NCBI GenBank assembly: GCA_037576215.1
Contig: JBANDB010000013.1
Coordinates: 2,666,001-2,730,000 of the forward strand
DNA length: 64,000 nt
Origin: Armillaria gallica
Lineage: Eukaryota > Basidiomycota > Agaricomycetes > Agaricales > Physalacriaceae
Reading direction: 5' to 3'
Below are positions 10,941-22,976 of the stretch, piece after piece (position 1 is the first letter of the stretch; every line of letters begins with the position of its first letter). Below the pieces are notes generated by a model. That model was not told where the DNA came from. It saw nothing but the letters and a program-made list of their open reading frames with translations, and did no database searches. Position numbers and translations under genes: made by a program.

Positions 10941-12960
10941 ACCACATCGTCCACACTCTTGCCCCCAAACAATGCTACACTATCATCGCATCCGTGGCAA
11001 TGACGTATTAGAGGATCCTCATGCCTCGCAGTAGAAAGTTTACAAAGATGGGCAGTACTTATCGTCCGAGAACATGCCACGCGGGGCTAGTTTCCGGAGA
11101 ACAACTGTGATATAAAGTCTCAGCCGCATTTTGTTTTAGGATATATGGCGGTACGCCACCCAAATTCAAACGGCTCGGTCCCCAATTACCGAGCCCCTGA
11201 ATATCTGTCATCGCTGTTCGTTTGAACTTGGGGATAAACGCCTCCCGTGTCAGGGCTTCGACGCTCTCCCTTGACGAGTGGCACGAGGCATGAAAGCGTG
11301 CGCAAGGAAGATCGCGTTCTCAGGAAGGAACTGGTATTCCTGCACCTTATATTCTCCCTGTCGTGCATAACGGCCGATCATGCTGATCCTCGTTTCCAAT
11401 TGGGTTGGGGCCTGGTATGTGCTGAGTTGTGATCCATCGATCCTCCGTTGGAAAGTATGCCGGGAGATGTGGAGCGGAGGACCTTGACCATTGTCGCATG
11501 AGGTAGAGCTTGCTTGATTTGTTTGTGAGCGTCTTGATATTTTGATTAACCTAATCGATCAGAAAGAGGACGAACTTTCGGAGAGTAGAGAAATACTCCC
11601 GGAACATTTGGACTGCATCATTCAGTGTTACTCCAGAAGCGGTGTACATTCGGAATTGTTCATTGTGGCCTTTCTATATGTATGTATCTTCTGTACTCAA
11701 CTTGTCCTGAAATTTTGTCAGTCACTTGTTCTCGGAAAGGAACGCTGCCGCGTGTCAATTTTCAAACAAGCAAGGTCAGACTCGTCGTCGTTCCAGATAG
11801 TGGCCTAACAGCGGATAAATGCAGTACCATGCAGCAATATAGCTGGGAAGAAAAGAAAGACATTATTGCGTCATCACATTGCCATAGATGGGATCGAACC
11901 CAGAGATGGTGTTAATAGACCGTCTGGACCGACCGGCCTCATACCGAGTCGAATAAAGAAATACTTTATCGTTCATGGTACAGATTTACGTGGACATTTT
12001 TCAACCTCGTAGACGGAGAATGTCTTCTTGTGATGTTGCACAGCAAGACCCCTCATGAATATTCTTTCAGCTGTAATTACGTCGAGACTTGAGGATATGT
12101 GCGTGAGAATGAAGTACTCTGGAGGGAGACAGAAGGGATCATGAAGATTAAAACGAGCCCAACGCTATCTACGAACAAGTGACGTTGGGGTCAATAACAA
12201 CTATATGCTCGGGTCGTATTAGCACAGCACTCTGACCAACTTATAATTCAATGAACGTCCATCCTTTATGCATCTAGTTTGAGATACAGAGGTCTTCCTG
12301 AGCAGGTGAGGCCTCCAGGTGAATGTCAGAAATTCAGTGTTCACGAGGTTTATTGGCCATTGGTTACATAAATAAATGAAATAAAGACCGTCAATCCTGA
12401 GTCTAAGGGCGAACCTGGGGATCGAACCAGCGAAGATTTATTCTATAACACCTATCCTGCTGACCTGACAGTAGTCTATATTTGAGAAACTATCCGATGG
12501 TCCAGATCTCATTACCCATTCTCGTCCGAACACTGGAGTATTTGGAATATAACCAGCATTTGAAGGCAAGTCCATTCCATCTCGAATCAAGCGCACTGTT
12601 CTAATCGTCCATCTCGACTTGATGTCGCCATGACTACACGCGGTTTTAGTTATCAAACTTGAGCTTGATGTTGCAAAAAGGCAAGGAATTGGAACCTTCG
12701 CCAAGAGTGCTGGCATGCCACTGGTAGGACCTTGTTCTGATGTGTGTTTCGTATACGTTGAACTCGAACCTCCGGCCTGGATGACGGCCGACACGTGGAA
12801 TCGATCCTGCCGTATAACATCTGAGCCATTCTTCAGGTTATACAGCTCGCTTGCCGATATCCGTCTCATGACAACCGCACCACGATGGAAAAGATGAAGA
12901 TGAGTGGAAGGTGGTATCGCGTCTCACCGTACTTAGACCACAGAAGTTATTGTCAATGTT
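10941..12960. other. Region without recognisable genes, with tRNA-like elements
   Basis: No supported coding exon was found. Three B-box-like stretches occur on the minus strand: 11881-11941 (GGGTTCGATCCC), 12415-12475 (GGTTCGATCCCC) and about 12790-12840. They resemble the tRNA-like elements in region R and at 53-55 kb. The open frame at 12438-12869 runs across two of them and is probably not coding. Confidence 0.4.
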
Positions 12961-15120
12961 GATGCGGGGAGCGAACCTTAGCGAGATGCCCAACTAATTT
13001 GGACAAATAATACTCTTCCCCAGGAGATATGGGGAGGAAAACAGTTCTTGGGGATGCCAAAGGTATAGCCATAATGGAGTGGCGAGATGAGAGACGGAAT
13101 CGGCCCATAAGCACGGTCGCAGCACAAAGTAGCGGTAATAGAATCAGATAAGTTCCGTATTTTCAGGGCGATTACATAAACAAACGCAGACGTATCCTAG
13201 CTAGGGTTGCGACGTCAATCAATCCTGCATTCAAGGATGTATCTGGTCCTCTGCAGGCGGAGCAAGTCGGAAACAGTCTTATGCGACTGGTAGAACCGGA
13301 ATCGTAGGCCACACAGAGGGGTGATAAAGCAAGGCAGCGAGAAAAGAAGTACGAGACTCCGTTCCGACAATCTGGCCCAAACTGAATGCCGTGTACATGC
13401 GCACACTTGAACGAAACGGCTACAAGCCTGAAGAAATGAAATGAATCAGTCAACACACGAGAGGTGCCGGTGAACATGGAAGATACCTACATCAACCGAC
13501 TCTCAGGTAATGACGATGATACTGCTGATGTTCTTATTGCCAGTACTGCTGCCGCACAAGATTAGTGGAAGAAACAGGCGAAGGAGAATGCGTGCCTTGT
13601 GATCCTCGTCTGACTTTTTCGAAATAGTCCTCCAGCGATGTGCGGCATCATGGCCCTGGAAGGGTCAGTCCACGAGAGCTAACAGCAGTATGACGTGGTG
13701 GATCTGAACGCCGGTTCTCGTCTTGGGTGTCGTTTCGATGTAGGTCATAGCCATGACCAATAGAGGTGTATCACAAAATTCGAGCAGAGAATATGCTGCT
13801 CACGGTAGAGCTGACTGTATGCGCATAGCGAAGTCCCCTCCAGGCGAGGTGTAGATGTCCAGTTGCGTCTCGGTGGTATGGAAGTAGGGCAGCGTCCTTG
13901 GTCTCTTGGTCCTGAAAGCCAATTCGACCGCGGAATGGTTAGCAAAGCATCCTTCGCCAATACTTGCACGACTGTGAGCTATCCGAAAAGAGAGGAATCA
14001 CTACGCGAACGCACCTCTGGCCGTAATGCAGTTTCTATCCTCCAACACTGAGTACTGCGCTCGGGAATTGCTGCTGTGGCACGTCAAGTTCACGGCATCG
14101 AGTATTCAACACGTTCGCGGTCATCGAAGAGGGTGATATGTGTCAGGTAAAGGTAAAGGGAGAGAAGCCTTCGGAGAATAACACGTTCAAACAATGAACT
14201 GTCGGTGGCGGCTCGCAAGGCCCGGAGCGTGCACCACTGCACCACACCCTCGCGTCGACAGTCTGCTGCTTGCATAAAGCTTGACAGGAAAGAGAATGAC
14301 ATGATGGACTTCGTCGTAAAACATGGTTTAGGGACTTGATGACGCATTTGAGGCTGGTTTAGGCCGATAGGCTATTTCGGAGATCTCGGAGTCTCTCTCG
14401 TGTCCCCAAAACCCGGTTTATGACGAAGTTCGAACCTTCTAACATCATCCACGAAAATGACCCTGACTGACAAACTGCATGCAAAAAGCTGTAAGAACTC
14501 ACCATTACCATCACCACCTCACTGCTCCGTTCTTCATCAAGCCTGGAGAAATGATCAATAACAGCTTGGATCTCACGGCCTACCACCGACGTCTCTTCAT
14601 GATATACAAGCAGGTTATCTTCCCACCCTTGTGCTACAAGCGAGGTTTACAATCTCATTCGAAATCTCCTTCGCCTCCTGGCGTAAGGTATTCTTGTACT
14701 GGTTCCGTTACATCGTTTCCTGGTCATCTTGTGTCATTGCGTCCTCGTGTGTGTTTCCGTACTATTGTTCGGTGCTCGTGTGTGCTGTTGCATATATTTC
14801 TGTATATCTCCCCGTGTCCCTGATTAGGTGATGACACGACTTCATCATTGCTCTCCGTTTTCCCAGAACAGCACTTATTTCTGCCAAAAACTATGTTACT
14901 GATCTTTTCAAAGGAACCCGCGAAGTATCTCAACTCCGACCGTGCAATGAAAATTGATATGAGCCTTTGGGACATGACCTTCTACCAAAATTCAGTCAGG
15001 GAAGATGACGTAGTCATAGACATGAAACCATATTGACACAGGAGAAACGAAGCAGATGATGACAGATCCTGGTTCGCCTGTCATGATTTATCTGATGCCG
15101 CGTACAGCCTGCTGACGTGG
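12961..15120. repeat. Decayed duplicated region R, copy B
   Basis: This aligns with copies A and C over most of its length, including the aacacgttcaaacaatg landmark near 14187 and the ctcaggtaatgacgatgat block near 13501. Minus-strand frames keep scattered hydrophobic stretches, but stops differ between copies. I cannot assign a protein. Confidence 0.5.
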
Positions 15121-15565
15121 TACCTTATTCTTGTGATCCATGCGCAGGGCTCCGTGCTCGATATCCTAGTGTTCGATACTGCAACCAGTACATAGCTAGC
15201 CCTGCTTTTGTCAAAGAATATACACATCACCGCAAGAGCTTCAGCTCGAGTTCAAACTTCAAATCTGATCAATGAATTTTCGGCTAGTCTTCCGCATTCA
15301 GGGTATGATTGCCTTCCATCAGCAAACTGCATCTTTTTCATTTGTTCTGAAAAACAGATCATGGTTTCATTTCAGTACTCAATGGCGGTGCATCGATTCA
15401 TTCATCGCCTAGACCAACGGCGAATCCGATGTCTCCCCTTAACTTGTAAGCTGGATACAGGTGTGGTGCGCTTATAATGTGCTTCCTTCTCCCCAAGGCT
15501 ACGGGCGTTTAACTTCTTAGACTGCGTCTCCACAATATCTCCTCGAGGTGGGGGTCACTCTAAAG

Positions 15566-17009
15566 ATGCTGCGCCTTATCGTGTTGCTGTCAGTCAATTC
15601 TCCCTATATTTTCTACGTAAAAACCGCTAAATATTTACGACTGCAGATTTTTCCTTCACTTTCCCTTTTCGCAGGCATTTCGCTTTGACAACTTTACGGG
15701 AACTGTGACTGTCTGGACACCTATAATGCTGTCGTGGCATAGAGATGCGAACGACACCGCTCAACTAAACTTCACGATGACACCCACAGTACCATCACAA
15801 TTTACTGGCGGCCCCCCCCCATCTCAACAACTGACACCACCCAACCTGATGGAACGCTCAATGTGACTTTTCCTATACCAGGGTGCGTCTCTGATGTCTT
15901 CGAACAAGCACCGCTCACTCATCTTTTTCGACTGTAGATCATTCGTTATTGAAGCAACCGGCCCGATCTCGAGCATCATTGCTTCCTCCCAGACATTCGA
16001 GGCTGCATTCGGTGGCAGTGAAGGTAGTTTGGGGTCGTGGTATGTAACGGCATATTCATGCAGTGCCATACTGAGATGTTTATATTCTCTTGGGTGCGGA
16101 TAGGCCTGTACCCTCAGCATCTGTCAATTCATCGGGCTCTTTCGTGACAGAGACCGGACAGCCGCCGAGGTCCGTATTCGCCCATCACGGCGCTCGGGAC
16201 TATCGCTCTCCATCCCTATTTCAACAGCTCCTCAACGGAACCCAGCAACAAGTACTGCACCCGTCTCAACGTGCGTTCATCCAATAATGTGGTTCGAACC
16301 ATCTCATAATTATCGTAGGAACCATTCCTCCACGAAATCAGCAACAAGTACTGCACCCATCTCAACGTGCGTCCTCCATTAATGTAATCGAATCATCTCA
16401 TAATTAGCGTAGGAACCGATCCTCCACGGAATCAGCTCAAAGCACTGCGACTGCCCCACCGTGCGTCATCCATATATGTGCTCAACCGAACTCATAATTA
16501 ATCGTAGGAGGTCAAATTCGATCCATCGAAATCATGAAACACCCATCATTATTGGTGCGGTGATAGGATCCTTGGTGTCCCTGGTCATCCTCGGAGGCGG
16601 TACATTCCTCTTCATCCGCAAGCAGAGACGCCGGAATCGGAAGTTGAAGCATCGTCTATCCCCAAACCTGAAGGTAATGCCTGAATTGCCTTCGCACTCT
16701 CCGCCAATTAGAAATAAGATCGGCGAAATCATCACTCCCATGCTGAGGGGTATAGTGGCGCCAGACTTGGAGGACAGAAGCCAGGAGAGAGTCGAGGAAG
16801 CAGATCCGACGGCAGATGAGGGAGAAAGAAAAAACACGGTCGGAACGCCTTTGCATGTCGATAATTCCGAGGGGCCGCAACAGGAGGCTGCCCTGGACAT
16901 GGTAGCTGAGGTTGTGAGGATAAGGACCCAGCTTCAGCAGATCATCGTAGAACGGGATGCAGAGAGAGGTCACGGAAATGTGTTGGATTCGCCGCCAGCA
17001 TATGCATAA
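15566..17009 (+). pseudogene. Kre9/Knh1-like single-pass membrane protein, copy 2 (frameshifted)
   Basis: Eight exons by homology: 15566-15588, 15647-15882, 15938-16039, 16104-16169, 16228-16270, 16319-16366, 16414-16460 and 16508-17009. Domain order is signal peptide, beta-rich domain, Ser/Thr stalk, TM helix (IIIGAVIGSLVSLVILGGG) and a tail ending DSPPAYA. Exon 2 is 236 bp instead of a multiple of three because of a C run (nine C at 15812-15820); ten C would keep it open. In the stalk, the 43-bp exon has one extra base and the 47-bp exon lacks one, so the two cancel and the TM exon is read in frame. An extra 64-bp intron (16040-16103) splits the exon that is single in the other copies. Confidence 0.75.
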
Positions 17010-18190
17010 CGACAATATGGGAGATGGGGTTAGCGAGTCGTCGCTTGTCTGATACTAGTAAATGTGTTGAGGTCGCGTAACCACTGAATTGGTAGCCTTC
17101 GACATACCGACCCTCAGTTGGGACACGCACATTCGGATTGAAACGAATCATTCAGAGGCTAGCGGAAAGTAATTTTGGATGGAGTCTAGACAAACGAGAT
17201 AGTTTGCATACCGAAAGCTAATACAAGGGCTACGCCTACGTCGGATAGCGTAAGACCCGAACGTTCGCGCCAATATCAAAAGTTCAAAGTTCTTCCAGTG
17301 CCGAAGGCTTAGTTTGCATATCATATTGCGGAGAGGTCCACAACCCAACTTTCCCATTTAATCCTGTGACTATCACATCCCTCATATAACCGAACGAAAC
17401 AAGGTCTCAATACTTATCTTGCAGTAACTGTTGGATAATACGCGCACCGTGTGATCAGACTCGTTTGCCTAGCGAGTAGATCATATTTGCTTAGAAAGGC
17501 AAACGAGTACAGAAAACTCCGAACACTAGCTACTTAAATGCCTAAGTTCCTAGTCTTCTACTTTCTTTCTCTTACTAAACCTTTACTCAGCACGACTCGG
17601 GCACTGGACATCGCGTCAGCTTCAACAATATTCCACAGTAACATCCTCGGGCTCAGAAGGATCACGGTTCTTCGCCCGTTCTATTATTATACAATGACAA
17701 TGAACGAGAGTCTGAACACTGGCCTTCATGTCACGCAAAGGTTCTTGAGGGCGTTTGCGCTTTACGATGCCGAGATGTGTTTCAATGATAAAGACCGTAT
17801 TAGCAACATTTGAGTTTGCTTTGGGGTGCTATATCAATGTAGGAACAGGGAAAAGGCGAGGGGCAAAGCTGAAAGCTGACATTGCACGTCATTACCCGGG
17901 AAAAGACTCCTGGTAATCCGGCAACGGGCAGAACAGATATAGAGCTCGGTCCCGAACCTCCACTGCCCACCGAGCGCCCAGAAGACGAGAAGATGAAAAC
18001 TTGTTTTTCTCATGATCCGGGACCCTCGCTGGCGCCAGTGATGCACAGCTGGAGACTACGTCCCTTTAGTATCGGCGAAAACAACAATCGGACCTTGATG
18101 CTGAATCTTCTGGCTCCGTGATTGGGTGTCTGAGTCACTGATAAATATCCTGAGTTACGCGTTTCCAGCAGTGCGGTCCCATCTCGCTCT
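17010..18190. other. Intergenic, 3' flank repeat and short hairpin
   Basis: The part 17110-17360 is the 3' flank shared with copies 1 and 4. A 12-bp perfect inverted repeat with a 26-bp spacer lies at 17459-17508. No coding exon was identified. Confidence 0.45.
17459..17508. repeat. 12-bp inverted repeat
   Basis: The arms actcgtttgcct (17459-17470) and aggcaaacgagt (17497-17508) are perfectly complementary and could form a stem-loop. Its role is unknown. Confidence 0.6.
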
Positions 18191-20730
18191 ATGATCTACC
18201 CCTCAGGATTTAGCCACCGAACTGCCCAGAAAGAAAAACTGGGCACGGATGAGCGGCGAAGACTAGAAACCTTCCAACTTGGCATCTGGAAGGTGTCGAT
18301 CCTCAAAAGTACTCCATTAAACTTCAGGAAGAGATTTTTGGACTTGAAAGACGCATTCGGATACTTCAAGCGTCTGACCATCGATGTATACACCCTCGAA
18401 CCCGCGTTGGCGACGTTCTTCATACTCAACGAACTATGGTCTGGAGTCCAAAACGCTCTACTATTATACTTATCTAGTCATATGCTCAGGACTGTAAACG
18501 CTTTTCCGTTTCACTGTTTTATTCTCTATAACTTACGAAGTATTTCTTAGATCGAAATAGATCTGATCCAAGGTGCCCCAGAGATTGGCGCCATTCTCAA
18601 GGCTGTCGCTTTGAGGGTTTTCTTCGTCGTATTTGCAGCAGTACTACACTGGGAAAGGTGAAGCCGAGGTTCGTCCCATGCGTCTGTTGCTGACGCAGAA
18701 ATTGTACAGGCAGCGACTTCTTCCAACACTGATGACACGCATAACGACTCATTTGAGCTGTTTTTAATGCAAGATAATCCGACGTGATGCTTCCACTCAG
18801 CTATGTCTGATCTCATATATAGCTCAATTAAGGATAGACCTTCCCACTTCACAAAGTAAACGTCCAATCCGTGTATGGCCAATCCTTAATTGTTAACGTG
18901 TTCCATTTCAAGAACCCCGCAGCCAAGTTCGAGCGTCCTCTTACGATGCATGGGCATCGTTTGAAGGTATCGTTGTATTCTTGAACAATATATTCAAGGC
19001 CCTGGCCCAGCTTGTGCTCATTGTGCAAGTTTCTCGATCTACCGGGTTGCACCTCTTTGCTGTCGTCTGCATCATAAAGCCCATTTTTCTCACTCTAACA
19101 CAACGAGGTCTCTGGAATACAGGTACGATCGTCTTTTGCGATGTGCTTATTTATACTCAAAGCGAATCGTAGCTCACGTCGTTCATACTGATAACGAACA
19201 CCGAAAGCGCATGACCGCTTTGAACAATGTCGTGCCCAGGGTATCGGTCCAAAGTCTTTGGAAGTGATATCGTCAACTACATCATCAATGGTAGACTTCA
19301 TCAAATTTTGCTTGATTTATGGTCTCAACACGTCTTCTTTTAGAGTACCATAAGGCAACGAGGCTCCTCGGTGGTCTCTCGGATGAATGGGCTCCCATTC
19401 AATACATGATTAGGACGTCACCTGTATGGGAAATAACCAATGGTATACTTGGCGATCTGCCTATTGAAAGTACACCATAACAAATCGCATCTGTGCCGGT
19501 AACTGATCCACGATTCCAGATATTCTGCGCACTCATTTCCATTCTCTACTCACAGAGACTCTCCCTTTCCTCTATCGCCATACTCCAACAATCATCGCAG
19601 TCCCTGCACTGGGCCATTCAGTATGTTGTTATGAACACTAACTCCTTCCAGAAACAATATCAGGAGCTCAAGAAGGTCTATGACTTGTCTAAAATTGCAA
19701 ACACGCTCGCTGACGGCGACATCGCCTACCCAAATCCTTCCTTCGAGCATAAACCTCAAGGGATGTCATTCGAATTGCGCGATGTTTCATTCTCATACCC
19801 CGGAAGCCAAAACATTAAACCCATCCTATCTAATATCAACTTATCCATCCAGCCCGGGCAAATGGTTGTAATCGTCGGCTCGAATGGCAGTGGCAAATCT
19901 ACCATCCTAATATTACTTTCACGATTCTACGATCCAACGTCTGGACCAGAATCTATTCTGGTCGATAGCATTCCAATCTCCCGGTATCGTATGGCTGATC
20001 TGCGACGGGCAACCGCGACTTTGACACAGGAACATTCTCTCTTCCCGCTCTCTCTAGGAGAGAATATAGGATTGGGATATTCAGAAAAGGTCAATGACAC
20101 AGATATGATTGATCGCTCAGCCGAGAAGGGAGGTGCGAGTCATTGTTTGAAGCTCGAACTGGGAAGGAGACGAGATTGTGGACGCAGAACGAGGCGTATG
20201 GACACAATCTGCCGGATGATCCAGATCATCCTCTACAGAGTGAGCTGGAGAATTTGCAGAAGAATATAGAGCTCTCGAGCGGGGAGACACAAAGAATTGT
20301 TGCGTGAGTATCGTTTCCTTTTGGATATAACTTTGTTTTGACCCATCGTTGCTTTAGGGCGAGGACTTTCATGCGATTCGAAACTGAAAGATCAGATTTG
20401 TCACTGTTGACGAGCCAAGCTCGGCATTAGACTCCGAGGGAGAATTAGACCTGTTCAACAAACTTATTCAAGCCCGAGAAGGAAAAACTATGATATTTGT
20501 TACCCATCGGTTTGGACATTTGACGAAGTGTGCGGACCTTGTCGTGTAAGCTCCTGTGTTCGTCCTATGGATCACCCGGAACTGACTTGGGTCTTCAAGT
20601 TTGAAGGTGTATGAAAGATGGAAAAATAATTGAAACTGGTACTCACGGAGAACTTATGGCAAGGGAAGGAGAATATGCCAAACTCTACAACATTCAAGCC
20701 AGAGCATTCATAGATAACGGCAAGTTATGA
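18191..20730 (+). pseudogene. ABC half-transporter, copy with full-length layout (pseudogene)
   Basis: The region holds the N-terminal TM part (18276-18500, 18550-18655, 18940-19130), the rest of the TM domain (to about 19690), and the nucleotide-binding domain with Walker A GSNGSGKST at 19877-19903. After the Q-loop (LTQEHSLFPLSLGENIGLGYSE), a 4-bp deletion near 20145 shifts the frame. The signature reads LSSGE instead of LSGGE at 20273-20287, and another base is missing near 20390 before DEPSSALDSEGE. The donor after LPI near 19465 reads GA instead of GT. The last exon is intact and ends at TAA-free TGA 20728-20730. One TMD plus one NBD places it with half-size exporters. It lies downstream of membrane gene copy 2. 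Confidence 0.8.
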
Positions 20731-21640
20731 CTTCGGTTGAGCTGTATGAATTTTTACCCTTCCATCTACTTTTGTAATGTCTGTGTAGAGTAAAAGTCGA
20801 TGTAATTCTATTTTAGTGGATACGTGGTGTTAATCGACTAGTCACAGTTGGCACTTTGATACTCTATGAAATCTAAGGTCTTCGCTTCATGAAGAATTCC
20901 CTGAAGATCGCGTCTCTGTGAATCAAACGCGGCGAACTTTACAACCATGGCAAAGCTTACCGACGTATACTGTCTATACCAAGTGCGTCTTCATATGTGT
21001 CATAATTATATGACCTCAGATCACGCTGTCGAAATTTCCTCAAAGTAGAGAAATCCACGAGGAAGCAAAGTTGGAAAGGTGTATTCACGTGATATACTTA
21101 AGAGCGATATCGGCCCGAGTCCCGGGGGATGATCCTTCGACCAACAAGAACACGAACACGAACGATCTTCCTCCTCTCATCATCTTCTATCCTTCTCGAT
21201 GATGCTACAAATAATGGATCAATGCATGATAAGGCGTTATACAGACCTCAAGGCACCATATACAAAATGAACAGTGACTGTCGCCACCCGATTCACAAAT
21301 TCAGTCGAGAAGCTGTCGTGGTCCTTAGACATCATGCCAGATGCTGGTCCGTCTGTTATCTGATTCCGCGCATGAAGCAAGCAGCATGTTGACTTGCCGT
21401 CCTATTCTGGGTATGAGCAACGTATGAGTAAGTGTTTTTGTGTTCGCTATCTTCCACATCTGCCAGTGTCACCTTCACCAGGTCTAGATAACTGAAGTAA
21501 AAGACAAACCCACGCTGATAAGCACACACGTCTCCGCAGAAACGCGGGGCATTCCGCGTCGTCACGACATTCACCATCAACTGGAGCGAAAAACGCGTAA
21601 TTAATCTAACCCTGGGGCCTGAACCAAAATCTTTTTTTCA
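20731..21640. other. Intergenic, partly duplicated
   Basis: The stretch around 20870-20990 is similar to 26000-26120, and 21280-21380 is similar to 24110-24200 and, inverted, to 37335-37405. No coding frame is shared. I see no gene. Confidence 0.4.
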
Positions 21641-22489
21641 GGACACGGGATTGACAACCGTCGGGATCGAACCCAGCGTTGACCATAATGGACCAGCTGA
21701 ACTCGCCAGTGGAACGAATAAACCAGCGAGATGCCCTACGTCATCCGACTCTTGGATGAAGACGACGATGCAGCCGATGCTGGAATTACCAGTTCTGCCA
21801 GCGCACGAGCCTAGTATAAGAATGAGTGTTATTCTTTTTCGAAAACGAAATACAGCATCCCGGCCTTGGAACATAATCCTGGAAAGGGAAGGCTGACTCC
21901 TGATGAACTATTTAGTCACTTCACAAGAACCGGAAGTGGTGAGACAAGGTGTACCAGTGTCTTGGACTGGCTATCCTTGTGATGTGAGCTGGAGTGTTGA
22001 TAACCGTAACCAATAGAGGCACATTGGAGGATTCGATCGAGCATAGATCGCGTCGTTCGAGATGAAGAATTGCAGTAAAGCCGACTGTGTGCTCACGCCG
22101 AAGTGCCCTCTGAATCATATCACGATGTACATATCCAGATCTCAAAGAGCTGAGACAAAAGATGTTACATCTTGTTGGTACTGTTGGAGCGCAGCGTCCT
22201 TCGAAAAAGCCATGAGGACGAGGCGCACCAAATCCTGGTTCTTGTACTGGTAAGGCTCCGATGCGAGTCAGAGGGTAGAATTCGATGAGCTACTGGCGTT
22301 TTTCGGGAAGATGTTTGTCGCTGTGAGCAGTAGAGGTCTCGGACGAGACTCAGTCAACAGGTTCATGGTTGTCTAGTCACCAGTCGAGGACGACGCGTTA
22401 GTAATGACACCGGATCAGAGAAGCACGTTCCAACAATAAACAGCGGGAGTAGGTCCGCTAAGCCGGAGCACCCTTCACTGTCACTTCAA

Positions 22490-22570
22490 GCCGCCGCCTT
22501 CGGATACTTTCGGTGTCCGGCCATCGATGTATACGCCCTCTGACCAGTACCAGTGAATTTACTGTGCTTA
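22490..22570 (+). pseudogene. ABC transporter N-terminal remnant
   Basis: The plus strand reads AFGYF, a few changed residues, IDVYAL and then a stop, matching AFGYFKRLTIDVYTLEP coded at about 18353-18403. Only about 80 bp is alignable. This is a relic inside region R copy C. Confidence 0.5.
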
Positions 22571-22907
22571 AAAAACGGCACGGTGTCCAGACTGTGCTCG
22601 GGATCAGCATGTGGAAATGTGGGCGCGGATAAGCGCACCACAATGTGAAATAAGGATTGAGCACGTCGGTCACACATTCCCACCAATTGTTGGCGGACGT
22701 TCAGCACATCAGTGGGTGTGAAACCACCCGATGCTCCAATTCGGAGCACCATATCCACGGTTTTTACGTACCCATCCAGACAATCCACTGCCTGAGTCAC
22801 CTCCCGCACTCACGCACTCGTCAAAGCGGCGTTGATCATGGTCCCGGCCTCGCTTTTCCCCGTCGAGTCCAATGCATGAGGATGCTGTGCACAGAACACA
22901 TCTAATG

Positions 22908-22976
22908 GCGGATATGGCATAAAAGTTAACATTGCCGCGCAACAAGACATCTCGAGGTTCGATCCCTCGTATCCGC
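22908..22976 (+). repeat. tRNA-like element
   Basis: A perfect 7-bp acceptor-like stem (gcggata and tatccgc) and a perfect 5-bp T stem with TTCGATC loop (cgagg and cctcg) are present in 69 nt. The D and anticodon arms are not canonical, so this is a tRNA pseudogene or a tRNA-derived repeat rather than a working tRNA. Confidence 0.6.

Noticed and set aside
12438..12869. Open frame of 143 codons on the minus strand
   Set aside because: It runs through tRNA-like sequence, has no motif, and no copy keeps the frame.
17459..17508. Terminator of an upstream gene
   Set aside because: No transcription unit ends nearby in that orientation; left as an inverted repeat.
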